Source: Xanthobacteraceae bacterium (lineage in GTDB: Bacteria > Pseudomonadota > Alphaproteobacteria > Rhizobiales > Xanthobacteraceae). From it: a stretch of 64,000 nt of DNA. This document shows positions 7,890 through 16,669 of the stretch, in pieces (position 1 is the stretch's first letter; the number at the start of each line of letters is the position of its first letter). The DNA lies in contig JAQSWY010000014.1 of NCBI GenBank assembly GCA_029266425.1, positions 52,864-116,863 on the forward strand, read 5' to 3'. The position numbers were made by a program, and so were the translations under genes. Under the pieces are notes generated by a model. The model saw only the letters and a list, made by a program, of their open reading frames with translations, had not been told where the DNA came from and searched no databases.

Positions 7890-9197
7890 TCAGTGTACCA
7901 GGACCGCCTGGCGCGGCGCCTCGGCGTCGCCGGTCTCATCATCGCTACCGAGCGGGATCGCCTTGTCGGAGCCGCTGAATATCCAGCCCGAAGCGTTCAG
8001 GATCATGGTGTTATAGATCAGCATCACCTTGTGGGCGGTGATGTTCGAGGACGAGTTGAAGGTCACGTTGCGGCTCGGCAGATACATCAGCCCCTCGATG
8101 AGCGAATCATTGGTGCTGTTGAAGACGAGCGGCGATTTCGACAGGTTCGGCGGCTCGAAGAACAGGATGCCGGCATAGTCGCCGCTGGCGGGCGCCGAGA
8201 GGTTCAAGGTGACGTCGCCATTGAACTGGATATTGGAATTGGCCTCGGGGAAATAGATGGTCACCCCCGTGCCCTTCATCACCGAGCCCGAATTGATGAT
8301 GTTGCTGTTCTTGAAGATGTAGAGACCCGGAGCCATCGAAATCCTGGTCGAGCCATTGAACGTGATGTTCTGGAACAGGCCCGGCTGCATCGTCACATTG
8401 CTCGCGCCATTGATATTGACGTTACAATAATTGCCCGCCGGCAGATCGATATTGGCGCCATTGACGTTGTAACTGGCATTGGCAACCGTGCAATTGCCCG
8501 GGACCGCCACTGTGGGCAGCTTGCCGGCATAGGGGTCGTCCAGCGCCGCGCAATCGGTCTCCACCGGCGCCTTGACGTTGCCATTGACGGTGACCCTGCT
8601 GCTCTTCACGCAGATCTTCTGTACTTTGAGTTCGGTGGTGCCATTGATGGTCACCGCCGGAGTGCCGGTCGAGCGGACGTGGATCTCGCAATCCGGCGCC
8701 GTGATCTCGGCCCCGCCATTGACCAGCAGAGACTGGGTCGCGCTGGGGTCGACCAGCAGGATGCACATCTTGCCGCCGGCGCTCGCGTCTTCCTCGGCTT
8801 CGCCCACGATGACCCTGGCGGCGGCATCGGCGCTCAGCGCGATGGTGGTGATGTGCATCACGCCGAGCAGCGTCGTTTCCATCGTGCCGGTGGCCGTGCC
8901 GGTCAGCGTGGAACCCGCCCCCATGGTGAAGGTGGCAGTGGCCTCGGTGAGATTGAGGCTGGCAGCCTGCGCGTCAAAGAAGGCCTTCGCGGTCGCCGCT
9001 TCCTTGCCGGTCTCGGCGACGCCGGCTAGCACGGCACTGTCCAGCATGCTCTGCAGGGCTGCGCGTTCATGATTGGCGCGGGCGAAATCGATACCGGCTC
9101 CGACCACGCCGATAGCCGGCACGGCGGTCAGCCCGAAGATGATCCCCACATTGCCCCGGCGATCGCCAAAGAACGCAGCCAGACGCCGTAGAAACAT
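7890..9197 (-). CDS. TadE/TadG-like pilus-associated protein with Asn-rich repeat C-terminal region
   Basis: 435-residue protein. The N terminus (FGDRRGNVGIIFGLTAVPAIGVVGAGIDFARA) is the basic stretch plus single membrane helix of Tad pilus minor pilin/TadG proteins, followed by an ALQSMLDSAVLAG segment typical of that family. The rest (about residues 150-415) is rich in Asn, Thr, Ser and Gly with recurring VTING, NVNGAN, ITFNGS and VTFNSS motifs, suggesting a beta-solenoid exported domain. I chose the ATG at 9197; an upstream start at 9281 adds 28 residues without family features. No other Tad genes are visible, and it interrupts the cobalamin cluster. Function is inferred only from the N terminus. 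Confidence 0.75.
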   Translation of the reverse strand: MFLRRLAAFFGDRRGNVGIIFGLTAVPAIGVVGAGIDFARANHERAALQSMLDSAVLAGVAETGKEAATAKAFFDAQAASLNLTEATATFTMGAGSTLTGTATGTMETTLLGVMHITTIALSADAAARVIVGEAEEDASAGGKMCILLVDPSATQSLLVNGGAEITAPDCEIHVRSTGTPAVTINGTTELKVQKICVKSSRVTVNGNVKAPVETDCAALDDPYAGKLPTVAVPGNCTVANASYNVNGANIDLPAGNYCNVNINGASNVTMQPGLFQNITFNGSTRISMAPGLYIFKNSNIINSGSVMKGTGVTIYFPEANSNIQFNGDVTLNLSAPASGDYAGILFFEPPNLSKSPLVFNSTNDSLIEGLMYLPSRNVTFNSSSNITAHKVMLIYNTMILNASGWIFSGSDKAIPLGSDDETGDAEAPRQAVLVH

Positions 9198-9380
9198 AGT
9201 GAATGCACCTTTAACGCATACGCGATTCATCACATGGTGCGGGGCGCAAATTGTTCCGCCAAGCAATAAGATGTGACACACGGCGGCTGTCGCACGAACT
9301 GGTTAATGATTGCCGCAACCGGCGCAACCAAATCCTTGAAAATCATCGCAACAATAAATTTCGAAATCTCATATAAATTC

Positions 9381-10340
9381 CTATAGAAGTACAATGACAA
9401 TCGCGATAACCAATACTATCAGCAACGCGTCAGCGAGATGGTAAATACGTAGGGCGCGGCGTATGTCGGCGGCATTTGCGGTGCGACGACCGTCCCGCCC
9501 CATCCAGTGATCCTGCACCACCTTGCCGCCATAGGTCCGTGGCCCGGCGAGCGCGACGCCGAGCGCGCCGGCCATCGCCGCCTCCGGCCAGCCAGCATTG
9601 GGCGAGCGGTGCCGGCCCGCATCCGCCAGCATTGCCCGCCACGCATTGTGCGCCGAGGCCCCCGGGGTCAAGAAAGCCGCGGCGATAATCAGCGTGCCGG
9701 CAAGCCGCGAGGCCGGCAGATTGACGAAATCGTCTAGCCTGGCTGCCGTCCGGCCGAAATCCACATAACGCGGCGTGCGATGCCCGATCATGCTGTCGGC
9801 GGTGTTGACCGCCTTGTAGAGCGCGCCGCCGGTGACGCCGGCAACCGCGGTCCATAGCGCCGGCGCGACGATGCCGTCGGAGAAATTCTCGGCGAGGCTC
9901 TCGATCGCGGCGCGCGCCACCCCGGCCTCGTCCAACGCCTCCGGGTCGCGGCCGACAATGTGCGACACCGCGATGCGCCCGGCCTCCAGGCTGTGCTCCA
10001 GCCCCTCCGCCACGCGCTTCACATGGGCGTGGAGGCTGCGCTGGGCGAGCAGCGTGCTGGCGGCGAGCGCGGCGACGACATCGCCGAACGGCACCGCATA
10101 GAGCCGCGTCTCGATGAAGAACACCGGTGCCCCGACGCAGAACAGGAGGATGATCAGCGCCATCGTGCCATTGAAGCGGCGGGTGTCGGCGCGGTCCCTG
10201 TCGCGGTTCATGTGACGGTCGAGCAGGGTGATCAGGCGCCCGATCCAGGTGACCGGATGGCCGATCCAGCGATAAAGCCAGGCCGGATAGCCGAAAGCAG
10301 CCTCGATCAGGAGCGCAAGTGCGGCTACACCGAAGGTCAC
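9381..10340 (-). CDS. cobD: Adenosylcobinamide-phosphate synthase CobD/CbiB
   Basis: 319-residue membrane protein that attaches the aminopropanol arm to adenosylcobyric acid. It has the family segments GHPVTWIGRLI (about residues 27-37), ESLAENFSDGIVAP, AVNTADSMIGHRTPRY and a glycine-rich C-terminal part (GPRTYGG), plus several hydrophobic helices. The start is GTG at 10340. It completes the late cobalamin genes of the region but is transcribed against cobUOQ, divergently from recQ across about 79 bp. Confidence 0.96.
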   Translation of the reverse strand: MTFGVAALALLIEAAFGYPAWLYRWIGHPVTWIGRLITLLDRHMNRDRDRADTRRFNGTMALIILLFCVGAPVFFIETRLYAVPFGDVVAALAASTLLAQRSLHAHVKRVAEGLEHSLEAGRIAVSHIVGRDPEALDEAGVARAAIESLAENFSDGIVAPALWTAVAGVTGGALYKAVNTADSMIGHRTPRYVDFGRTAARLDDFVNLPASRLAGTLIIAAAFLTPGASAHNAWRAMLADAGRHRSPNAGWPEAAMAGALGVALAGPRTYGGKVVQDHWMGRDGRRTANAADIRRALRIYHLADALLIVLVIAIVIVLL

Positions 10341-10419
10341 GTTGAATCCTGTCGTCGCTGATTCTGCACCGCAGCTAAATCCGGCAAACGGTAACGCTCA
10401 AGGTCTAATTGCCCGCCGC

Positions 10420-12246
10420 ATGAACCAGATGATCCCCCCCCACGAGATTTCGGCCGCGCGCGAGGAGCAAAGCCGGCGCGTGCTGAAGGAGGTGTTTGGC
10501 TTCGACCGCTTCCGTCCCGGTCAGCAGGAAGTGGTGGATGCGGTGCTCGCTGGCGTGCCGACGCTTGCGGTGATGCCGACCGGCGCCGGCAAGTCGCTGT
10601 GTTATCAGCTCCCCGCCCTCGTGCTCGGCGGGCTCGCCATCGTCGTCTCCCCGCTGATCGCGCTGATGGACGACCAGGTCTCCGCCCTCAAGCTGGAGGG
10701 CGTCGCCGCCGAGGCGATCCATTCCGGCCGCTCGCGCGAAGACAACATCGCCGCCTGGCGCCGCGTCGCGGCGGGCGAGGTGCGCCTGCTCTATCTCGCT
10801 CCCGAGCGGCTCCTGACAGAGCGCATGCTGTCGGCGCTCTCGCGCCTGCCACTCAACCTCATCGCCATCGACGAGGCGCACTGCATCTCGCAATGGGGCC
10901 ACAGCTTCCGCGGCGAATATCTCGGCCTCGGCCGGCTGCGCGAGGTGTTCCCGCAGGTGCCGCTGGTGGCGCTGACCGCCACCGCCGACGTCTCGACCCG
11001 CGACGATATCGTGCAGCGGCTGTTCGGCGGGCAGGCACGGGTCTTCGTCTCCGGCTTCGACCGGCCGAACATCACCATCGGCGTCGAGGACAAGCGCAGT
11101 CCGGCCGAGCAGATCGAGAGCTTCGTGCGGGCGCGGCCCGGGGTTGCCGGCATCATTTACCGGATCTCGCGCAAGAAGGTGGACGAAACCGCCGAGCGGC
11201 TGAGCGCCGCCGGCATCCGCGCCCTGCCTTATCATGCCGGCATGAGCCAGGAGGCGCGCGCCGCCAACCAGGAAGCCTTCCTCGCCGAGGCCGGCATCGT
11301 GATGGTGGCGACGGTGGCGTTCGGTATGGGCATCGACAAGTCGGATGTTCGCTATGTGCTGCATGGCGACGCGCCAGGCAGCCTGGAAGCCTATTACCAG
11401 GAGATCGGCCGCGCCGGGCGTGATGGCCAGCCGGCAGAGGCGCGCCTGCTCTATGGCGCCGGCGACATCGCCACCCGCCGCCGCTTCATCGACGAGGAAG
11501 CGTCCGAGCCGGAACGCAAGCTGGTCGAGGCCCGCCGTCTCGACGCCATGGTGGGCTTCTGCGAGGCGGTGACCTGCCGGCGCGCCGTGCTGCTCGGCTA
11601 TTTCGGCGAGCGGGCCAAGCCCTGCGGCGCCTGCGATGTCTGCCGCGACCCGCCAAAGGTCACCGATGCCAGCCGCGAGGCGGCGCTCGCCTTGCGCATC
11701 GTGCGGGCGACCGGCGAGCGCTTCGGCGCCGCGCACATCGCCGCGGTCGTCACCGGGCAGCGCAGCGACCAGGTCTCCGGTCGCGGCCATGACCGGCTCG
11801 CCGAGTTCGGCTCCGGTGCCGACCGGCCGGCAACCGAATGGCGAGCCCTGCTGCGCCAGCTCATCGCCACCGGCGCCCTCACCGCGGACGCCGCGCGCTT
11901 CGGCGCGCTGCGCCTCACGGATATCGGGCTCGCCGTCCTCGCCGGCACCCGCGCCTTCACGCTGCGCGCCAGCACCCCGCGCAAGAAGGAGCGCCCGGGC
12001 AGCACCGGAAAGGGCGCAGAGCTGGCGCCCGCCGAAGCCGAACTGCTGGGCCGGCTCAAGGCCCTGCGCCGGCGCCTTGCCGCCGAGCGGGAAGTGCCGG
12101 CCTATGTCATCTTTTCCGACCGCACGCTGGAGGAAATGGCGGTGGAGCATCCGCGCACGCGCACCGAGCTCGCATCGATCAAGGGCGTCGGCACCGCCAA
12201 GCTCGCCGCCTTCGGCGCCGAGTTCCTCGCCGCGCTGCGCGGTTGA
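10420..12246 (+). CDS. recQ: ATP-dependent DNA helicase RecQ
   Basis: 608-residue 3'-5' helicase for recombination repair. Seen in order: the RecQ motif 0 segment FGFDRFRPGQQEVV, Walker A PTGAGKSLCYQLP, the DEAH box with aromatic-rich loop IDEAHCISQWGHSFR, motif V/VI region (GMGIDKSDVRYVLH, QEIGRAGRDG), a four-Cys zinc site (CRR...CGACDVC), a winged-helix RQC region and a C-terminal HRDC domain (VFADRTL-like IFSDRTLEEMA). I took the ATG at 10420; a second at 10429 and an upstream TTG at 10342 are alternatives. Confidence 0.96.
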   Translation: MNQMIPPHEISAAREEQSRRVLKEVFGFDRFRPGQQEVVDAVLAGVPTLAVMPTGAGKSLCYQLPALVLGGLAIVVSPLIALMDDQVSALKLEGVAAEAIHSGRSREDNIAAWRRVAAGEVRLLYLAPERLLTERMLSALSRLPLNLIAIDEAHCISQWGHSFRGEYLGLGRLREVFPQVPLVALTATADVSTRDDIVQRLFGGQARVFVSGFDRPNITIGVEDKRSPAEQIESFVRARPGVAGIIYRISRKKVDETAERLSAAGIRALPYHAGMSQEARAANQEAFLAEAGIVMVATVAFGMGIDKSDVRYVLHGDAPGSLEAYYQEIGRAGRDGQPAEARLLYGAGDIATRRRFIDEEASEPERKLVEARRLDAMVGFCEAVTCRRAVLLGYFGERAKPCGACDVCRDPPKVTDASREAALALRIVRATGERFGAAHIAAVVTGQRSDQVSGRGHDRLAEFGSGADRPATEWRALLRQLIATGALTADAARFGALRLTDIGLAVLAGTRAFTLRASTPRKKERPGSTGKGAELAPAEAELLGRLKALRRRLAAEREVPAYVIFSDRTLEEMAVEHPRTRTELASIKGVGTAKLAAFGAEFLAALRG

Positions 12247-12380
12247 ACCGCACGTCGAACCCTCTTCCCGCCGTTGCGGCATGGGTCGAAAGATGGGTTC
12301 CCCAACCGGCAGCCGCTTCCTAGAATGCGCGGCAACGGACGGAAAGTCCGGTCCGACAACCTGTTTCCGGGATGGAATCG

Positions 12381-12923
12381 ATGAACCTGACGAAATTCGC
12401 CGCGTTGGCGGCGATCACCCTCCTTGTCGGCATCGGCGGCGCCGACGCCCACGGCCCGACGCGCCAGAAGGTCACCGAGACCATCGAGATCAATGCCCCG
12501 CCGGAGAAGGTCTGGGCGGTGGTCGGCAATTTCCAGGATTTCAGCTGGCACCCGGCGGTCGCCAAGACCGAGGGCAAGGGCGGCAATGCGAATGATGCCA
12601 CCCGCACCGTGACGCTGCAGGGCGGCGGCACCATCGACGAGGTGATCGCCAAGTACGAGCCCGAGAAATTCTCGCTGATGTACCGGATCAACGCCGTCGA
12701 CGTGAAGGTGCTGCCGGTGACCAATTACTCGTCCTGGCTCACCGTCTCCCCGCTCGACGACGGCAAGCGCTCCAAGGTGGAGTGGCGCGGCGCGTTCTAT
12801 CGCGGCTATCCGAACAACGACCCGCCGCCGGAGATGAACGACGAGGCGGCGGTCAAGGCGGTGACCGGCATCTACAAGGCCGGCCTCGAGGGACTGAAGA
12901 AGAAGGTGGAAGGCGGAAGCTGA
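12381..12923 (+). CDS. MxaD-like SRPBCC (polyketide cyclase/START-fold) periplasmic protein
   Basis: 180-residue exported protein. A signal peptide (LTKFAALAAITLLVGIGGADA) is followed by an SRPBCC domain beginning ETIEINAPPEKVWAVVGNFQDFSWHPAV, the pattern of MxaD-like proteins found in PQQ-alcohol-dehydrogenase clusters. The conserved-looking NDPPPEMNDEAAV segment is near the C terminus. An ATG at 12372 would add three residues. It directly precedes a YVTN beta-propeller gene, also a common partner in such clusters, but no dehydrogenase gene is in the window. The role is probably in periplasmic quinoprotein maturation or function (inference). Confidence 0.85.
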   Translation: MNLTKFAALAAITLLVGIGGADAHGPTRQKVTETIEINAPPEKVWAVVGNFQDFSWHPAVAKTEGKGGNANDATRTVTLQGGGTIDEVIAKYEPEKFSLMYRINAVDVKVLPVTNYSSWLTVSPLDDGKRSKVEWRGAFYRGYPNNDPPPEMNDEAAVKAVTGIYKAGLEGLKKKVEGGS

Positions 12924-12926
12924 GCG

Positions 12927-13994
12927 GTGGGTGTCACTGGTCTTGCTCCCTCTCCCCGACGGGGAGAGGGTTGGGGTGAGGGGGAACGTCGCAAGCTGAC
13001 ACGTCGCGCTCGATTTTCCCACGTCCATCCCCTCACCCAACCCTCTCCCCATGGGAGAGGGCTTGCGGCCCTCCTGGCCCTTCTGTGCCTCTCGTCCCCC
13101 GTCCGCGCCGACGAAGCCTTCGTCACCTCGCAACCGGCTGACGCGCTCAACATCGTCGATCTCGACACGCGGAGGGTGGTCGCCACCATCCCGGTTCATG
13201 GCAAGCCGGCCGGAATCGCGGTGACGCGAGATGGCCGCCGCGCCTTCGTCACCAGCCCGGACGGTCGCGCCGTCTCCATCATCGACGCCGCCGCCCGGAA
13301 GGTGACGGCGCGCGTCGATGTCGGCGGCGGGCCGCTCGGCATCGCCGTGCATCCTTCGGGCGAAGCGGTCTATGTCGCCGACTGGTACGGCGCGCGCGTG
13401 GTCGTGCTGGAGGCCGCGAGCGGGCGCGTCACGGGCACGGTGGCAACCGGGCTCTCACCCTCCGGCCTCGCGGTGACGCCGGATGGCCGCCTGCTGCTCT
13501 CGGCGGACCGCGATTCCAATGCGGTGAGCCTCATCGATACGGCAAGCCTAACGCGTATCGGCGAGGTGAAGGTTGGCGAGCGCCCGTTCGGCGTCACCAT
13601 CGACGCCGAGGGCAAGCGCGCCTACACCGCCAACGTGGCCTCCAACGATGTCAGCGTGATCGATATCGCAAGCCGCACCGTGTTCGGCACCGTGAAAGTC
13701 GGCAAGCGGCCTTATGCCGTGGCGCTGGCGAGAGGCCGTGCGTTCGTGACCGACCAGTATGACGACACGGTGAGCGTGTTCGATGTTGCGAGCTTCACGC
13801 CGATCGCGCGCATCCCGGTCGGCGAATATCCCGAAGGCATCGCCGCCAGCCGCGACGGCGCACGCATCTACGTCGCGAACTGGGAAGCCAACACGCTGAG
13901 CGTCATCGACACGGAGACCTTGAAGGTCGTCGACGAGGTGCCGGTGGCGGACGGGCCGCGCGCGTTCGGGGAGTTCATCCGGCGGACGGATTGA
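12927..13994 (+). CDS. YVTN-repeat beta-propeller protein, 5' end invaded by repeat
   Basis: Secreted seven-bladed-type beta-propeller built of about seven YVTN-like units (VVATIPVHGKPAGIAVTRDGRRAFV, and similar later). A Sec signal (LAALLALLCLSSPVRA) ends just before ADEAF. The first recognisable residues follow directly on a family C repeat; the only in-frame start I find is the GTG at 12927, three bases after the upstream stop, which would add about 45 repeat-encoded residues ahead of the hydrophobic core. So the start may be altered, or expression may depend on coupling to the upstream gene. It is related to propellers associated with PQQ-dependent catabolism; the function is unknown here. 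Confidence 0.85.
   Translation: MGVTGLAPSPRRGEGWGEGERRKLTRRARFSHVHPLTQPSPHGRGLAALLALLCLSSPVRADEAFVTSQPADALNIVDLDTRRVVATIPVHGKPAGIAVTRDGRRAFVTSPDGRAVSIIDAAARKVTARVDVGGGPLGIAVHPSGEAVYVADWYGARVVVLEAASGRVTGTVATGLSPSGLAVTPDGRLLLSADRDSNAVSLIDTASLTRIGEVKVGERPFGVTIDAEGKRAYTANVASNDVSVIDIASRTVFGTVKVGKRPYAVALARGRAFVTDQYDDTVSVFDVASFTPIARIPVGEYPEGIAASRDGARIYVANWEANTLSVIDTETLKVVDEVPVADGPRAFGEFIRRTD
12946..13061. repeat. Family C palindromic repeat at the 5' end of the beta-propeller gene
   Basis: Inverted arms CTCCCTCTCCCCGACGGGGA and CCCTCACCCAACCCTCTCCC occupy 12946-12986 and 13029-13061. It is the same family as at 1746-1844 in cobN. It lies between the stop of the SRPBCC gene and the signal-peptide core of the propeller gene. 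Confidence 0.88.
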
Positions 13995-14006
13995 GCCCTC
14001 CCAAGG

Positions 14007-14109
14007 ACGTCATCCCGGCCGCAGCGCAGCGGAGAGCCGGGATCGCAAGAAGGTTAAGTGCACAACCGTCACGCGATCCCGGATCGGCCTACGGCCGTCC
14101 GGGATGACG
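14007..14109. repeat. Family D palindromic repeat
   Basis: Arms CGTCATCCCGGCCGCAGCGC...GCCGGGATCGC and GCGATCCCGG...CGTCCGGGATGACG form an inverted pair between convergent genes. A second full copy is at 59092-59195 and a partial arm at 19321-19366. Between two gene ends it could act as a bidirectional terminator. Confidence 0.88.
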
Positions 14110-14123
14110 CCATGAGTAAAACA

Positions 14124-15227
14124 TCAAATCGCGTAGTCGCCCGGCTGCATCGGCGGCGGAGCGCGGCAATCGACACCGGGACCGTCGGAGGCGAACAGTC
14201 GCGCCCGCTCGAGGCGCACCGCCACCGGCTCGCCGACCGGCACCCGCACGGTCGGTGCGATGTCCGCCTCGAGCACCGCATTGCCGACCGCGATCTCGAC
14301 GCGCCGGATCGCGCCATGGCGGCGGAAGCCGCGCACAGCGCCCCTGAGGCCGGGCGTGCCCGGCAGGCCGATGGCGACGTCGTGCGGGCGCACATACAAG
14401 AGGCCGGGCCCGTCCGGCACCGGCTGCATTGCCGCGGCGATGGCGGTCGGGCCGGCGACGGCGAGACCGTCCTTCACCTCGACCTCGATGCGGCTCGATT
14501 CGCCCATGAAGCCGAACACCGCAGCGGTGGCCGGCCGGTCATAGACATCGTCCGGCGTACCGACCTGCTCGATCCGCCCCTTGCCCATCACCACCACGCG
14601 GTCGGCGAGTTCCAGCGCCTCCTCCTGATCGTGGGTGACGAACAACGTGGTGTGGCCGGTGCGGTCGTGCAATTCGCGCAGCCATTTGCGCAGCTCCTTG
14701 CGCACCAGCGCGTCGAGCGCGCCGAACGGCTCGTCGAGCAGCAGCACCTTCGGCTCGATGGCAAGCGCCCGGGCGAGCGCCACGCGCTGGCGCTGGCCGC
14801 CCGAGAGCTGCGCCGGGAAGCGCCCGCCATAGCCCTCCAGCTGTACGAGCGCGAGCAGTTCGTCGACCCGCTTGCCGATCTCGGCTTCGCTCGGGCGCTC
14901 GGCGCGCGGGCGCGAGCGCAGACCGAAGGCGATGTTCTCGGCGACGTTCATGTGCCGGAACAGCGCATAATTCTGGAACACGAAGCCGATGCCGCGCCGG
15001 CGCACCGGCACCGAGAGCGCATCGGCGCCATCGAACAGCACGCGCCCGCCGCTCGGCTGTTCGAGCCCGGCGACGATGCGCAGCAGCGTCGTCTTGCCCG
15101 AGCCGGACGGCCCGAGCAGCGCGACGAGCTCGCTCGGCCTGACATCGAGCGATACGTCGGACAGCGCGGCGGCGCCGGACGCGCTGAAACTCTTGCTGAC
15201 GGATTCGATGGTGACGGCGACCGTCAT
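14124..15227 (-). CDS. cysA: Sulfate/thiosulfate ABC importer ATPase CysA
   Basis: 367-residue ATPase. Walker [10 protein letters not shown] (about residues 39-47), Q-loop [12 protein letters not shown] (the CysA-like wording), signature [16 protein letters not shown], Walker [13 protein letters not shown] and switch His in [15 protein letters not shown] are all present, with a C-terminal TOBE-like domain. The [14 protein letters not shown] segment and regulatory domain fit sulfate importers best. No permease (cysT/cysW) or binding-protein gene is next to it; both sides are repeats and unrelated genes, so it must work with subunits encoded elsewhere. It could instead energise a related oxyanion importer. 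Confidence 0.85.
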   Translation of the reverse strand: MTVAVTIESVSKSFSASGAAALSDVSLDVRPSELVALLGPSGSGKTTLLRIVAGLEQPSGGRVLFDGADALSVPVRRRGIGFVFQNYALFRHMNVAENIAFGLRSRPRAERPSEAEIGKRVDELLALVQLEGYGGRFPAQLSGGQRQRVALARALAIEPKVLLLDEPFGALDALVRKELRKWLRELHDRTGHTTLFVTHDQEEALELADRVVVMGKGRIEQVGTPDDVYDRPATAAVFGFMGESSRIEVEVKDGLAVAGPTAIAAAMQPVPDGPGLLYVRPHDVAIGLPGTPGLRGAVRGFRRHGAIRRVEIAVGNAVLEADIAPTVRVPVGEPVAVRLERARLFASDGPGVDCRAPPPMQPGDYAI

Positions 15228-15336
15228 ATATTCACTCTTGATCGACGTGATTAATGGAATTCACCGCAAGATAGCTGAAAATTCGATCGTGTGAAGGTGG
15301 GTGTGATGTATGGGACGATAGGGGCGCTCCGCTTCA

Positions 15337-15437
15337 GTATCCTTCCGAGGCCGCCTGCGGCGGCGCCTCAGGATGAGGTCGATCTAATAGAAGAACCTCA
15401 TCCTGACGTGCGAGCACAGCGAGTCTCGAAGGATGCT
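15337..15437. repeat. Family A palindromic repeat pair
   Basis: Inverted units (TATCCTTCCGAGGCCGCC...GCCTCAGGATGAGG and CCTCATCCTGACGTGCGAGC...TCTCGAAGGATGC) lie in the 268 bp region between the divergent cysA and GNAT genes. Sequence differs slightly from other copies. The rest of the gap shows no gene. Confidence 0.88.
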
Positions 15438-15495
15438 CAGGCGGAACACCGCCAAAGCTTCCCTGCCGCCGCCGAACGCTATAATCCCTCCCGCC

Positions 15496-16113
15496 ATGAC
15501 CGACACATCCCCCACCCTCGACCTCAACGGCTACACGCCGATTCCCGCCGGCAAGATCGCTTCCGTCGTCACCTATCTGGAACTGCGCGCGCGCCCTGCC
15601 CCGATGCGCGAGCCGGATGCCGCACTGGCGCTGCGACAGGTGGAGGCACCGCGGCCGGACTGGTATCGCGCGCTGTTCCGCCGCATCGGCGAGGACTGGC
15701 TGTGGATGTCGCGCCTGGAGTTGAGCGACGAGGCGCTGCTCGCAATCATCGGCGACCCGGCGGTCGAACTTTACGCCCTCAGCCATGAAGGCGCGGAGGT
15801 CGGCCTGCTCGAACTCGATTTCCGCGAGGCGCCCGCACTGGTCGAATTGGCCTTCTTCGGCGTGGTGCCGGAATTCACCGGCGCGGGCGCCGGGCGTTTC
15901 CTGATGAATCGGGCGAACGAGATCGTCTGGTCGCGCCCGGTCGAGCGGTTCATGGTGCACACCTGCACGCTCGATCATCCGGCCGCTGTGGGATTCTATC
16001 TCAAGGCCGGCTTCGCCGCCTATGCGCGCGCGATCGAAGTGGCCGACGATCCGCGGCTTTCCGGCGCCCTGCGGTCCAGCGCTGCGCCGCAGCTGCCAGT
16101 GATCAAAGGCTGA
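15496..16113 (+). CDS. GNAT family N-acetyltransferase
   Basis: 205-residue acetyltransferase-like protein. The GNAT core is at about residues 75-175: VELAFFGVVPEFTGAGAGRFLMNRA is the motif A region (a Q/RxxGxG/A-like FTGAGAG), followed by MVHTCTLDHPAAVGFYLKAGF, the typical beta5-alpha4 segment. The ATG at 15496 is chosen because the longer in-frame start at 15433 lies in the end of the repeat. The substrate is not predictable. Confidence 0.88.
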   Translation: MTDTSPTLDLNGYTPIPAGKIASVVTYLELRARPAPMREPDAALALRQVEAPRPDWYRALFRRIGEDWLWMSRLELSDEALLAIIGDPAVELYALSHEGAEVGLLELDFREAPALVELAFFGVVPEFTGAGAGRFLMNRANEIVWSRPVERFMVHTCTLDHPAAVGFYLKAGFAAYARAIEVADDPRLSGALRSSAAPQLPVIKG

Positions 16114-16168
16114 ACGGGCTCGACACCGCCCCACCCGCTGCTACCTTCACGCAAAACGGGAGGCGGCA

Positions 16169-16621
16169 ATGCGGAAACACATCCTGGCACTGACCATACT
16201 GACCCTGGCGCTCGCCGGCGGCGCGTCGGCTCAAACGGGCCAGTACGGGACGGCGGCGGAAGCGAAGGCCATGCTGGAGCGTGCGGTCGTCGCCCTGAAA
16301 GCCAACCAGGCCGCGGCGCTCGAGAAGTTCCGCAAGCGGGCCGACGGCTTCGGCGACCGTGATCTCTATGTCTTCTGCAATGGTCCGGACGGCGCGGCGC
16401 TCGCCCATCCCAATCCGGCGCAGGCGGCAAGCAACCTCAACACCCTGAAAGACGCCGCCGGGAAGGAGTTCGGCAAGGAGATGCTGGCGAAAGCCAAGGA
16501 AGGCCAGATCTCCGAAGTCGGCTATGTGTTCCCTCGCCTTGGCGATGACAAGCCGGTCCCGAAGGAGAGTTTCATCACCAAAGTCGGGACGCTGATCTGC
16601 GGCGTTGGCTACTACAAATAG
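16169..16621 (+). CDS. Periplasmic cache-domain protein (single cache type)
   Basis: 150-residue secreted protein. A signal peptide (residues 1-21, cleaved after GGASA) is followed by a segment with AKAMLERAVVALKANQAAALEKF, GFGDRDLYVFCNGPDGAALAHPNPAQ and EVGYVFPRLGDDKPVPKESFITKVG, which match small free-standing cache-like sensory domains. It has no membrane anchor or output domain. It probably binds a small ligand (inference). Confidence 0.8.
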   Translation: MRKHILALTILTLALAGGASAQTGQYGTAAEAKAMLERAVVALKANQAAALEKFRKRADGFGDRDLYVFCNGPDGAALAHPNPAQAASNLNTLKDAAGKEFGKEMLAKAKEGQISEVGYVFPRLGDDKPVPKESFITKVGTLICGVGYYK

Positions 16622-16669
16622 GCAGGCTGGCGCGGCTTCCTCGCGCCGGCCGGCGACACTTCAAAGCGA

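Noticed and set aside
15433..15495. Longer GNAT start at 15433
   Set aside because: It begins in the end of a family A repeat and adds no conserved residues.
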